A stretch of 64,000 bases of DNA from Candidatus Zixiibacteriota bacterium (GTDB lineage: Bacteria > Desulfobacterota > Binatia > UBA9968). The position numbers and the translations under genes are program-made. Below the pieces are notes generated by a model. The model was not told the origin of the DNA. It worked only from the letters and a program-made list of their open reading frames with translations, and searched no databases. The stretch covers positions 340,654 through 404,653 of the forward strand of contig DATLYW010000048.1 in the NCBI GenBank assembly GCA_035574315.1, read 5' to 3'. How positions within the stretch are numbered: position 1 is the stretch's first letter; each line of letters begins with the position of its first letter. Shown piece after piece: positions 1 through 9,730 of the stretch.

Positions 1-221
1 ACGGGATGCTGGCCCCCTTGCCCGGCATGCCGGAGTTTCCGGAGTTCAACGTCGAGGGCGGCGTCACCGGGCTGGAAACCGAGCGCTTCCGGCTGCCGGG
101 CAAGGACGACTACAAGGCCCCGCGCAGCTTCCGCGAGGAGATCCTCGAGTCGCTCAAGCAGGGCATCCCTCCCCAGCACAAGGAGCAGATCGAGCGCTAT
201 TTCAGGAACCTGACGGAATAG
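1..221 (+). CDS. C-terminal fragment of DUF4175-like protein
   Basis: An open frame runs in from the left edge of the window and stops at 219-221, so this is the last ~73 codons of a longer gene. The tail carries the string RLPGKDDYKAPRSFREEI and ends in KEQIERYFRNLTE. I associate such an ending with large DUF4175-type membrane proteins that head Bat/MoxR operons; that link is from memory and based on few residues. The next gene starts 13 bases later on the same strand, consistent with one operon. The N-terminal part, including any membrane segments, lies outside the window, so the identity is tentative. Confidence 0.6.
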   Translation, partial: GMLAPLPGMPEFPEFNVEGGVTGLETERFRLPGKDDYKAPRSFREEILESLKQGIPPQHKEQIERYFRNLTE

Positions 222-234
222 CCCGCGAATTCGA

Positions 235-1836
235 ATGCTGCGCCCGTTTCGCCTCGCCTCCCCGGCCGTTTTCCTTCTCGCCCTCTCGCTCGCGTGGGCG
301 GCTTCCGCCCGGGCCGCGGTCGCCGACGCCGAGCTCCAGCGGCTGCAGGAGCTCCTGGACGCCTGGCGGATCGACGAGGCCCGCGAGCTCGCGGGCCGGG
401 CGCTCCGCGAGTCGCCGCGCTCCGCCGCCGCTCTGGACCTCGATGCCTGGGTGAAGTTCTACGAAGGCCGCTACCCCGACGCGGTCCAGTCCCTGGAGCG
501 CGCCCTCGCCCTCGATTCGAAGAACGAACGGCGTCAGGCGATGCGGCTGTTCGCGCAGCAGACCCACGACGTGGTCCGGAGCCTCAAGCGCTACGAGAGC
601 GAGCACTTCATCGTCTACCTCGACGAGCGGCGCGACGGCATTCTCGCCCCTTACGCCCTCGACGCGCTCGAAAAGAGCTACCGCAGCATCGGCGCCGAGC
701 TCGGCTATTTCCCCAGGGACAAGGTGCGCGTCGAGATCGCCCCGGACGCGGCCGCCTTCAACGCGATCTCGACGCTCTCGCTGCGCGACATCGAGCAGAC
801 CGGTGCAGTGGGCATCTGCAAGTTCAACAAGCTGATGATCATCTCGCCGCGCGCGCTCGCGTTCGGTTACCGCTGGGTCGACTCCCTGAGCCACGAGTAC
901 CTGCATTACGTGATCGTCGCGCTGAGCGACAACAAGGCGCCGATCTGGATCCACGAAGGCGCCGCGCGCTTCTACGAAACCCGCTGGCGCCGGCCCGAGC
1001 CGCCCGGGGACGCGGCGGAAGACTATCTCACGCCGGCCAACCAGACGCTCCTGGTGCGGGCCCTGGAGCACGACAAGTTCGTCGGGTTCCGGCAGATGGA
1101 GCCCTCGCTCATCCACCTCGACAGCCCGGAGCAGGTCCAGCTCGCCTACGCCGAGGCCGCCTCGGCGATCGATTTCATCAACCGCCGCAAGGGGAAATCC
1201 GGGGCCCGGGAGCTGCTCGCCGCGCTGCGCGACGCACCCGCCCCTTCGGCCATCGAGCGGGTGCTCGGGCTTTCCTTCGAGACCTTCGAGAAGCAATGGA
1301 AGGAGTTCCTCAAGTCGAAGGGGCTGAAGGAGATCGAGGGCAGCCGCGTGCGCCATTTCAAGGTGAAGAAGAACGGCAAGGAGGACGAGGAGGTCGTGGA
1401 GCTGAGGGAGATTCAGTCGGAGGTGGCGCGCAACCGCACGCGGCTCGCCGATCAGATGCTCGCCCGCGGCCGGGTGCTCGCCGCGGCCAACGAGTACCAG
1501 CGCGCCTTGCAGGCCAGTCCCCATTCTCCTATTATTCTGAACAAGCTGGGCCGCGTCCTGATCCAAATGAACCGCCACGGCGAGGCGCTCTCGCACCTCC
1601 GGAAAGCCCTGCAGCTGGATCCCGACAACGCGGGCACGTACGTGCAGCTCGGAAGCGCCTATCGCGCCGCGAAAGACCATCGCGCCGCGCGGGAAATGCT
1701 CGAAGAAGCCCTGCAGATCAACCCTTTCAACCCGACGATCTACCGGCTGCTGATCGAGATTTACACGGCGCTCGGCGACCCGGGGAAAAGCCGGGAGGCA
1801 AAGGCGGCGCTCGCGAAGCTGGCCGCGGGCAACTGA
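235..1836 (+). CDS. Secreted HExxH peptidase (peptidase MA-like) with TPR repeats
   Basis: The 533-residue protein starts with a signal peptide (residues 1-28, ending ARAA) and an N-terminal TPR-like segment (about 30-100). A peptidase MA-like gluzincin domain follows, with HEYLH at residues 220-224 and a downstream IHEGAARFYE that can supply the third zinc ligand. Residues ~395-525 form further TPRs. It is probably a periplasmic or membrane-anchored zinc peptidase or peptidase-like scaffold. It lies 11 bases before moxR in the Bat-type operon. Such proteases are a recurring but poorly characterised partner of these operons, so substrate and activity are unknown. The zinc motif is intact. Confidence 0.82.
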   Translation: MLRPFRLASPAVFLLALSLAWAASARAAVADAELQRLQELLDAWRIDEARELAGRALRESPRSAAALDLDAWVKFYEGRYPDAVQSLERALALDSKNERRQAMRLFAQQTHDVVRSLKRYESEHFIVYLDERRDGILAPYALDALEKSYRSIGAELGYFPRDKVRVEIAPDAAAFNAISTLSLRDIEQTGAVGICKFNKLMIISPRALAFGYRWVDSLSHEYLHYVIVALSDNKAPIWIHEGAARFYETRWRRPEPPGDAAEDYLTPANQTLLVRALEHDKFVGFRQMEPSLIHLDSPEQVQLAYAEAASAIDFINRRKGKSGARELLAALRDAPAPSAIERVLGLSFETFEKQWKEFLKSKGLKEIEGSRVRHFKVKKNGKEDEEVVELREIQSEVARNRTRLADQMLARGRVLAAANEYQRALQASPHSPIILNKLGRVLIQMNRHGEALSHLRKALQLDPDNAGTYVQLGSAYRAAKDHRAAREMLEEALQINPFNPTIYRLLIEIYTALGDPGKSREAKAALAKLAAGN

Positions 1837-1847
1837 AGCGAGGATTC

Positions 1848-2876
<1,029 letters not shown>

Positions 2877-2974
2877 GCCGCCCCGGGGCCGTGGGCCAGC
2901 CAACTCCGTCCCGTCTTTCGCCTGGGCTCCTCGCGGCACGACTGCGCCGGTCGGCCGCCGGCATACCGGTCCGC

Positions 2975-3457
2975 ATGCTCGTCGAGCGGATTTCCCGGCG
3001 GCGCTCGGAGCTCTTCCAGGGGATCGAGATCACCGGCGACGAAGAGTTCCGCAGACGCACGCGGGCGGCGCTGGCCTTGCTCGGCCTGCGCGGTTTCTTG
3101 CACGAGATCGAGCCTTATCTCGCCGCCATCCGCGAGGGACGCCGGAGCGGCATGAGGGCCTGGATGGAAAGACCGACCTTCGTCGTAGGCCGGCCGACGT
3201 GGAGCCATTCACTCCACTGGTACGCGGGCGCGATCGCGCACGACGCCTGTCACTCCAGGCTCTACCGCGAAGGGGAAGCCTGGACCGGGGCGGAAGCCGA
3301 AAGGCGCTGTCTCGCGTTCCAGTTGCAGGTGCTGCGCGCGCTCGGAGCCGAGCCGGCCCTGATCGCCTGGGTCGAGCGCTGGGAGTGCAACCCTTCCTAT
3401 CAGGGAAGCCATCGCGGCTGGAGGAGCTGGCTAGATTATCTCCGGCGGCGGTGGTAG
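2975..3457 (+). CDS. Conserved hypothetical protein of the Bat/MoxR operon
   Basis: The soluble protein of about 160 residues has no domain I can name. It contains the segment WSHSLHWYAGAIAHDACHS, with several His residues in a hydrophobic helix-like stretch, and ends in WLDYLRRRW. The clustered His and Asp hint at metal binding, but no classical protease motif is present. The start is uncertain. ATG 2975 gives a compact product, while an in-frame GTG at 2891, 14 bases after moxR, would add 28 low-complexity residues. Its place between moxR and the DUF58 gene suggests a role in the same complex. About 135 bases with no evident feature separate it from the next gene. Confidence 0.6.
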   Translation: MLVERISRRRSELFQGIEITGDEEFRRRTRAALALLGLRGFLHEIEPYLAAIREGRRSGMRAWMERPTFVVGRPTWSHSLHWYAGAIAHDACHSRLYREGEAWTGAEAERRCLAFQLQVLRALGAEPALIAWVERWECNPSYQGSHRGWRSWLDYLRRRW

Positions 3458-3593
3458 AAACTTTCGAACGGGACGTCTGCTGCCGCGCCGCGGCGCCCGG
3501 CGAGTTTCGGCCCCGCGCAACAGGGGAGGCGATTGCCGGCTCGCGGGTCAGTCCGATGATACCGCTGCGCCGGTGGCGGCCGACCGTCGCCCG

Positions 3594-4484
3594 ATGAACG
3601 GTCCGGGAAAAAACTATTTCGACCCCAAGGTTCTCGCCGGGATATCGAGCCTCTCCCTGCGGGCGCGCTGGGTGGTGGAAGGGTTGATGTCCGGCATTCA
3701 CCGCAGCCGCTCCAAGGGTTTCAGCGTGGAGTTCGAGGAGCACCGGGAGTACTCGCCGGGCGACGAGATCCGGCGCATCGACTGGAAGGCGCTCGGCAAG
3801 TTCGACCGCTATTTCATCAAGGAGTACGAGGACGAGACCAACCTGCGCGCCTACCTCCTGCTCGATGCCAGCGCCTCGATGGACTACGCGTCGGACGGGA
3901 TCACGAAGTTCGACTACGCCTGCACGCTGGTCGCCTGTCTTTCCTACCTGATCCTCAAGCAGCAGGACGCGGCCGGCCTGGTGACTTTCTCCGACGATCT
4001 CGAAACCGTCATCCAGCCGCGCGCCAAGCGCGACTATCTCACGCAGATCCTCCACGCCCTCGAGAACCGCACGCCCGGAGGCGAAACCGACGTGGGCGGG
4101 ATTCTGGAGAAGGTCGCCGGACAGATCAAGCGACGCGGCATGGTCGTGCTGGTTTCCGACCTTCTCGACGAGCCGGAGGCGATCGTCAAGGGGCTGCGGC
4201 TGTTCCGCTACAAGGGCAACGACGTCATCGTATTCCACGTGCTCGATCCGGCGGAAATCGAGCTCCCCTTCGACGGCAACATCCTGTTCGAGGACCTGGA
4301 GCAGCCCGACCTGAAGGTGATCGCCGATCCGAAGGCCATTCGCCAGGCCTACCGCGCGGCGATCGACGAGTTCACCGCCGATCTGCGCAAACAATGCCAT
4401 GACAGCTCGATCGACTACCAGCTGCTGACGACCTCGACGCCTCTCGACCGCGCGCTCGCGATGTACCTGAGCTGGAGAGGCTGA
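3594..4484 (+). CDS. DUF58 domain protein (VWA-like, MoxR partner)
   Basis: The 296-residue cytoplasmic protein has the DUF58 signature REYSPGD at residues 51-57 followed by IRRIDWKALGKF. A VWA-like metal-site sequence DASAS lies at 91-95. DUF58 proteins are paired with MoxR ATPases and are thought to be the VWA-type client or adaptor of the ATPase. The ATG at 3594 begins the conserved NYFDPKVLAGISSL region. A GTG at 3573 would add seven residues, and neither start has a clear Shine-Dalgarno. The next gene starts 9 bases downstream, so translation is probably coupled. Confidence 0.92.
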   Translation: MNGPGKNYFDPKVLAGISSLSLRARWVVEGLMSGIHRSRSKGFSVEFEEHREYSPGDEIRRIDWKALGKFDRYFIKEYEDETNLRAYLLLDASASMDYASDGITKFDYACTLVACLSYLILKQQDAAGLVTFSDDLETVIQPRAKRDYLTQILHALENRTPGGETDVGGILEKVAGQIKRRGMVVLVSDLLDEPEAIVKGLRLFRYKGNDVIVFHVLDPAEIELPFDGNILFEDLEQPDLKVIADPKAIRQAYRAAIDEFTADLRKQCHDSSIDYQLLTTSTPLDRALAMYLSWRG

Positions 4485-4493
4485 AGCCGCTCC

Positions 4494-6605
4494 ATGTCGA
4501 TCTTCTTCCTGTACCCGGTCTACCTCTTCGGATTGCTCGCGGCGGCCGTGCCGCTGCTTATTCATCTGCTCAACCGCCGCAGGCTCAAGCGTCTCCGCTT
4601 TCCCGCTGTCCGCTTCGTCGCGCTGTCGCAACGGCGCGTGGCGCGCAGCTATCGGCTGCGCCACTGGCTGCTCCTGGCGCTGCGCACCGCCGCGGTGGCG
4701 CTGCTCGCGCTGCTCCTCGCCAACCCGGTCTTTCAGATCGGCGCCGGTCTGTTCGCCGGCGGGGGGCCCCTCTCCCTGGTCGTCGTCGTCGACAACTCGC
4801 TCAGCATGAAGTGGAGCGGCGGTGGCGCCGGCTTCCGGCGGGCGAAGGATGCCGCCCGGACCTTGCTGAGCGCGCTCGGCGAAGGGGACCGCGCGGCGGT
4901 CTTTTCCACCGCGGTTTCCGCCGACGCGCCGCTGCGCCTCAAGAGCGAGCGCGACGCGCTGTTGCGCGACCTGGAGGCGATCGAGCTCTCCGACGGCTCG
5001 GCCGATCTCGCGGCGGCTCTCGGCAAGGCGTACGAGCTGCTCGCCGAGCCCGCCGGTCACAAGGAGATCCGCCTGATCACCGACCTGGCGCTCACCGGGT
5101 GGGACGACTTCACGATCGCCGCGTTGAAACAGTACGATCCGGCGGTCCCGATCACGATTCTGCGCGTGGGCGGGAGCCGGCCGCCCGTGAACGCGGCCGT
5201 CAGGGAGGTCCGCGCCGGCGGCGAGCGAGGGATAGGCGCCGGAGTGCCGCTCCGTCTCGAAGCCGTGCTGGCGAACTTCGGCGATGGCGCGGTCAAGGAT
5301 CTGCTCGTGCAGCTGAGCATCGACGGAAAGGCGAGAGAGCAGCGGCTCGCATCGCTTGCTCCGAAATCGGAATCGACGGTGGTCTTTCAGACGGCGCTCG
5401 AGCGCGCGGGCTCCCACTACGGAACGCTGACCCTGAAGGCCGAGGGGCTGGCCGGCCAGACCGAGCACCATTTCGGCTTGCTGGCCGAGGACCGGCTCCG
5501 CGTGCTCCTGGTCGACGGCGAGCCGCAGACCTCGCTGGTGCAGAGCGAGACGTTTTTTCTCAGCCGGGCGCTCCACCCCGGGGGCGACGCCGGCGCTTCG
5601 CTTTTCGTTCCCGTGGTGACGATCGCCGACGCGCTCGCCGGGACCTCGCTCGAGAACTATCAGGTCGTCGTCCTCGCCAACGTCGCAACCCTTCCGGAGG
5701 CGTTCGCCGCCCGCTTGCGCGAGTTCGTACGCCGCGGCGGCGGCTTGCTGATCTTCGGCGGCGAGCACCTGAGCGCCGACGACTACAACGCCAGGCTGCT
5801 CCGCGTCCCCCCGGCGCTCCTCCCGGGCTCGATCGCCGGCAAGAAGAGCGGGCCCGAAACCGCAGCGGACGGGATCGCGCGCGTGGAGGCGACGCACCCC
5901 GCGCTGGCGCCGCTCGCCGATCCTGTCCTGCTCGACTCGATCCGATCGACGAGGGTGTGGGGCTACACCCGCCTGGAGCGAGGCGGGGGAACCGCACTGA
6001 TCTCGCTCGCCAGCGGAGAACCGTTGCTGACGGAGCACCGGGTCGGCCGGGGCCGGGTGATGTTTCTTGGCACGAGCGCGGACCGCGACTGGAGCGATCT
6101 CCCGCTCAAGACCGCGTACCTCCCGCTCGTCCAGTCACTGGCTTCCTACCTCGCGGGGGGAAGGCGCGGTTCGGTCGATACGGGGATCGCCGTGGGTGAG
6201 GAGAAGCGGATCGACTTGCCGCCGAGCATGGTGGGACGAACCATCCGGGTGGTCGGGCCCGGCGATCGTGAAGGGACGGCCGAGATCGTCGCAAACAGGG
6301 ATCGCGCGGTCGCGTCATACCGCGGCAACGAACGGGCCGGGATCTACCGGATCGTCCTGCCGGCGGATCGCGAGAAGCCGCCCGGCCTGCCCGAGCTTTA
6401 CGCCGTCAACTCCCCTTTCCTCGAATCCCGGCTCGATCCGATCGGGGAAGCGGAGCTCCGCGCCAAGCTCGCCCCGGTTCGGGCGGAGGTAATTCCGGTC
6501 GAATCCGTCGAGGAAGGCGGCGCGCGCACCGACCTCGCGTTTCCGCTGCTCATCTCGTTGATCGCCACCTTGCTGTTGGAGGGATGGATCGCGCAGCGTC
6601 TCTAG
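4494..6605 (+). CDS. BatA-like membrane protein with VWA and glutamine-amidotransferase-like domains
   Basis: The 703-residue protein begins with the aerotolerance-regulator N-terminal module: a membrane segment at ~8-27, the NRRRLKRLRFPAV linker, and a second membrane segment at ~58-80. A VWA domain follows with the metal-site motif DNSLS at 100-104. Residues ~330-560 form a class I glutamine-amidotransferase-like fold (VLLVDGEPQ, later LREFVRRGGGLLIFGGE) with no catalytic Cys triad that I can see. A single C-terminal membrane helix ends the chain. It is expected to sit in the inner membrane with its VWA domain interacting with other Bat components. The genes before and after it are closely spaced on the same strand. 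Confidence 0.9.
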   Translation: MSIFFLYPVYLFGLLAAAVPLLIHLLNRRRLKRLRFPAVRFVALSQRRVARSYRLRHWLLLALRTAAVALLALLLANPVFQIGAGLFAGGGPLSLVVVVDNSLSMKWSGGGAGFRRAKDAARTLLSALGEGDRAAVFSTAVSADAPLRLKSERDALLRDLEAIELSDGSADLAAALGKAYELLAEPAGHKEIRLITDLALTGWDDFTIAALKQYDPAVPITILRVGGSRPPVNAAVREVRAGGERGIGAGVPLRLEAVLANFGDGAVKDLLVQLSIDGKAREQRLASLAPKSESTVVFQTALERAGSHYGTLTLKAEGLAGQTEHHFGLLAEDRLRVLLVDGEPQTSLVQSETFFLSRALHPGGDAGASLFVPVVTIADALAGTSLENYQVVVLANVATLPEAFAARLREFVRRGGGLLIFGGEHLSADDYNARLLRVPPALLPGSIAGKKSGPETAADGIARVEATHPALAPLADPVLLDSIRSTRVWGYTRLERGGGTALISLASGEPLLTEHRVGRGRVMFLGTSADRDWSDLPLKTAYLPLVQSLASYLAGGRRGSVDTGIAVGEEKRIDLPPSMVGRTIRVVGPGDREGTAEIVANRDRAVASYRGNERAGIYRIVLPADREKPPGLPELYAVNSPFLESRLDPIGEAELRAKLAPVRAEVIPVESVEEGGARTDLAFPLLISLIATLLLEGWIAQRL

Positions 6606-6627
6606 AACGCGCGCCTGGTCGAACGCC

Positions 6628-7392
6628 ATGAGGAGACGGGATTTCCTGCGGCTCGCTTGGGGCTGCTTGCTGGCAGCGGCGCTGCCGCGCCCGGCGCGGG
6701 CGAGTCATCCCCGCGACAAGCGCTTTCCGTTCGTCTTCGCCCAGGTCCGCTACCGGGGCGGCGACTGGAACCCCCATCCCCTGTGCGTCGGCCCGCTGAT
6801 GGAGGAGCTGATGCTGCGCACGAGCGTGGAGGCGTCTCCGGTCCGGCACGAGGTGACCCTGGCGGACCCCGATCTGTTCGAATACCCGTTCCTCTATATG
6901 GCCGGAAGGTACGAGTTCGAGCCGTTCACCGAGGGAGAGATCGAGACGCTGCGCCGTTTCCTCTCTTACGGCGGCTTCCTGCTTGTCGACGACGCGCTGG
7001 GGCAACGCGGCTACGGCTTCGACAAGAGCGTCCGCCGCGAGTTCCAGCGGGTTTTCCCGGGAAACGAGCTCAAGCGGCTCCCGTCTGGCCACGCGGTGCT
7101 GCGCAGCTATTATCTGATGCGCCGGATCGGCGGCGTCCGGATTGCCAATCCCGCGCTCGAGGGGATCACGGTCGGCAGCGCCACGCCGGTCATCTATTGC
7201 CAGAACGACCTCGGCGGCGCGTGGGAGCGCGATCAGCTCGGAAAGTGGACCAACGTCTGCACCCCCGGCGGGGAAGAGCAGAGACGCGACGCCTTCCACC
7301 TCGGGATCAACATCATCCTGTACGCGATGACCGAAAACTACAAGGAAGACCTCATCCACGTTCCGTTCATCCGCAGGCGCCTCACCCGCTGA
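6628..7392 (+). CDS. DUF4159 domain protein with Tat-type leader
   Basis: The 254-residue protein starts with MRRRDFLRLAWG, a twin-arginine-like leader with hydrophobic stretch and ARAS cleavage region, so export through Tat is likely. The mature part matches the DUF4159 family: FAQVRYRGGDWNP near the N-terminus and GGFLLVDDALG in the middle, a fold related to class I amidotransferase-like domains. The function of DUF4159 is not established. It is repeatedly encoded with MoxR, DUF58 and BatA-type proteins, as here. The next gene begins 3 bases after its stop. Confidence 0.88.
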   Translation: MRRRDFLRLAWGCLLAAALPRPARASHPRDKRFPFVFAQVRYRGGDWNPHPLCVGPLMEELMLRTSVEASPVRHEVTLADPDLFEYPFLYMAGRYEFEPFTEGEIETLRRFLSYGGFLLVDDALGQRGYGFDKSVRREFQRVFPGNELKRLPSGHAVLRSYYLMRRIGGVRIANPALEGITVGSATPVIYCQNDLGGAWERDQLGKWTNVCTPGGEEQRRDAFHLGINIILYAMTENYKEDLIHVPFIRRRLTR

Positions 7393-7395
7393 CCG

Positions 7396-9630
7396 ATGGC
7401 CGATCTCTACCTGATCCCTCCCGTTCCCTGGTGGGTGGCCGCTTCGATCGGCGCCCTCGCCGCGTTCCTGCTCGTCCTGCAGTACCGCGCTCTGCGGGAG
7501 CGGCTGGGGCCGCGGAGAAGCGCGCTGCTCACGCTCCTGCGCGGGCTGGTTTACGGCCTTCTCGTCTTCTTTCTCTTAGGTCCGGCATGGGTCGAGCGGC
7601 GGGTCGTGAAGCTTCGCCGCCCTCTCGCGCTCCTGATCGACAGCTCGCAGAGCATGGCCCTGCCCGCCGACGCGCCGGGCACTCCGCCGAAGAGCCGCCT
7701 GGACGCCGTCAAGGACGCCCTGCTGCCGCTGCTCGAGCGCCTCGTCCGCGACTACGATCTTCGCCTGTTCCGGTTCGGCGACGGGCTGGAACCGGTCACG
7801 CCCGCCGCCGTGCGAAGCCTCGGAGCTCGCGACGGCCGCACCCGCCTCGTCGAGGCGCTGGAGGCTGCGGCCAAGGAGGTGCCGGCGCAATCCGGCATCC
7901 TGGTGTTCAGCGACGGGATCGCCAACGGCGAGCGCGCCGCCGCGGACGGCGCGCCGCCGTTGCCGCTGCCGGTCTTTTCCGTGACGGTCGGGCGACCCCA
8001 GGCCTACACCGATCTCCGCATCGCCGAGGTGCGCGCACCCGAATTCGGCTTTCGCGGGCGCGAGATCAAGCTCGACGTGATCGTGGAGGCGTACGGCCTT
8101 CGAGGCCGGAAGCTTCCGCTCTACTTCAACCGGGGCCGCAACCTCGTCTCCGCTCAGTCGGTCGACATCGACGCGGACCCCTTCGAGAAAAGAATCTCGC
8201 TCAGCTTCACTCCCAAGGAAATCGGCGCGCACCATTTCAACGTGAGCCTGCCGGTCCAGCCCGGCGAGCAGATCGCGCACAACAACCGCAAGGAATTCGC
8301 CGTCGACGTGCAACGCGACAAGATTCGCGTGCTCACTCTCTCCGGCTCGCCCGCCTGGAACTACCGGTTCCTCCGCATGGCCTTGAAACAGGACCCGCTG
8401 GTCGACCTAGTCTCTTTCGTCTTCCTGCGAACGCCCACCGACAGCGTCGACGTCCCGGACAGCCAGCTCAGCCTGATCCCCTTCCCGATCGACGACATCT
8501 TTCTCGAGGAGCTGAAGAACTTCGACGTGGTGATCCTGGACGATTTTTCCCATCGCGCCTATTTCAACCCGGTCTACCTCGAAAAGCTCCGGGATTTCGT
8601 GCGCGACGGCGGCGGGCTGGCGGTGTTCGGCGGCGCGCGGGCGTTCGACAGCGGCGGATACGGCGAAAGCGCTCTCAAGGAAGTGCTGCCGGTGGAGCTC
8701 GACGGCAAGGGCACGTACCGCGGGCGAACGTCGGTGCGCGCCGTGCTGACCCCCGCCGGCAAAGCTCATCCGATCACCCGGCTGGTCGCCGACGCTCGCG
8801 CCAACGAGGAGACCTGGTCCCGCCTCCCGCAGCTCACCGCCTTCAACCGCGTGCAGCGGGCGCGCGGCGAAACGCTGCTGGCGCTCTCCGGAGACGGGAG
8901 CGACGGCCAGCCGCTGCTCACCGTCGGACGCTTCGGCCAGGGGCGAACCCTCGCGTTGATGAGCGACGAGGCATGGCGCTGGAATTTCATCGCCGTCGGG
9001 AACCGCGAAACGCCGCAGCATCACTTGAAGTTCGTCCGTCAGGCCGTGCGCTGGCTCGCCCGCGAGCCCTCTTTCGAGCAGGTCAAGATACTCCCGGTGG
9101 CGGCATCCCGCCCGGGAGAGAAAGCGGCGATCACGGTGCGGGTCCTCAAGGACGACTTCACGCCAGCCGCCCAGGCATCGGTCCAGCTCCGCGTCCTCGG
9201 CCCCGACGGGGACCCCCTCCTCGTACCGGTCTCCCCCGGCGACTCCCCCGGCGATTACCGCGGGGAGTTCACGCCCGCACGAGAGGGCTCTTACCGGGTC
9301 GAGGCCGAAGCCGCCCTCGCGGGCAGGACGCTCGGGCGTGACCGCAGCGCTTTCTCGGTCGCCGCGGGCTACCACGAAAGCGAGGACGGAAGGCCGCGGC
9401 CCGAGTTGCTCGAGCGGATTTCCCGCTCGAGCCGCGGCGAACATTTCACGATCGAGCAATGGAACGAAAAAGCCCTCGAAAAGATCGCGGCGCGGCTGGA
9501 AGGCCAGGCTCCCTCCCGGATCGTCGAGCGGCGCCAGACCCGCCTGTGGAGCACACCCTGGATCTTCTCTCTCGCGCTGGTCCTGCTCGCGGCGGAATGG
9601 TGGACGAGGCGGAAATGGGGATTGGTTTAG
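7396..9630 (+). CDS. Second VWA/amidotransferase-like membrane protein of the Bat operon
   Basis: The 744-residue protein has two N-terminal membrane helices (~11-30 and ~45-63), a VWA domain with the motif DSSQS at 82-86, and Ig-like or beta-rich segments. A glutamine-amidotransferase-like region follows (FDVVILDDFSH, then LRDFVRDGGGLAVFGG), and a final helix lies near residues 722-740. The domain order parallels the gene at 4494, so the two are probably ancient paralogues that form a membrane complex. It is the last gene of the operon. About 100 bases of CCGG-rich repeat-like sequence follow before the next gene. No enzymatic residues can be assigned. Confidence 0.87.
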   Translation: MADLYLIPPVPWWVAASIGALAAFLLVLQYRALRERLGPRRSALLTLLRGLVYGLLVFFLLGPAWVERRVVKLRRPLALLIDSSQSMALPADAPGTPPKSRLDAVKDALLPLLERLVRDYDLRLFRFGDGLEPVTPAAVRSLGARDGRTRLVEALEAAAKEVPAQSGILVFSDGIANGERAAADGAPPLPLPVFSVTVGRPQAYTDLRIAEVRAPEFGFRGREIKLDVIVEAYGLRGRKLPLYFNRGRNLVSAQSVDIDADPFEKRISLSFTPKEIGAHHFNVSLPVQPGEQIAHNNRKEFAVDVQRDKIRVLTLSGSPAWNYRFLRMALKQDPLVDLVSFVFLRTPTDSVDVPDSQLSLIPFPIDDIFLEELKNFDVVILDDFSHRAYFNPVYLEKLRDFVRDGGGLAVFGGARAFDSGGYGESALKEVLPVELDGKGTYRGRTSVRAVLTPAGKAHPITRLVADARANEETWSRLPQLTAFNRVQRARGETLLALSGDGSDGQPLLTVGRFGQGRTLALMSDEAWRWNFIAVGNRETPQHHLKFVRQAVRWLAREPSFEQVKILPVAASRPGEKAAITVRVLKDDFTPAAQASVQLRVLGPDGDPLLVPVSPGDSPGDYRGEFTPAREGSYRVEAEAALAGRTLGRDRSAFSVAAGYHESEDGRPRPELLERISRSSRGEHFTIEQWNEKALEKIAARLEGQAPSRIVERRQTRLWSTPWIFSLALVLLAAEWWTRRKWGLV

Positions 9631-9722
9631 TTTCCGGTTTCTGGTTTATGGTTTATCGGGGACCGGCAACGGAGACCCAGGCTTTTCACCCCGGCATGAG
9701 CCGGGAACCGGAAGCCTGAAGC
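9631..9722. repeat. CCGG-rich intergenic repeat tract
   Basis: The gap after the Bat operon carries degenerate short units such as GTTTCCGGTTTCTGGTTTATGGTTTATC, split here by the text limit into GTTTCCGGTTTCTGG and TTTATGGTTTATC. It ends in the related GGAACCGGAAGCC. Similar strings occur at 46935-47005, 52813-52855 and 53909-53948, always between genes. I read these as members of one dispersed intergenic family. Confidence 0.5.
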
Positions 9723-9730
9723 TGTATTTG

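Noticed and set aside
3030..6038. Minus-strand open frame of about 1,000 codons opposite the DUF58 and BatA genes
   Set aside because: No recognisable domain. It is antisense to conserved genes with intact motifs, the usual GC-rich shadow.
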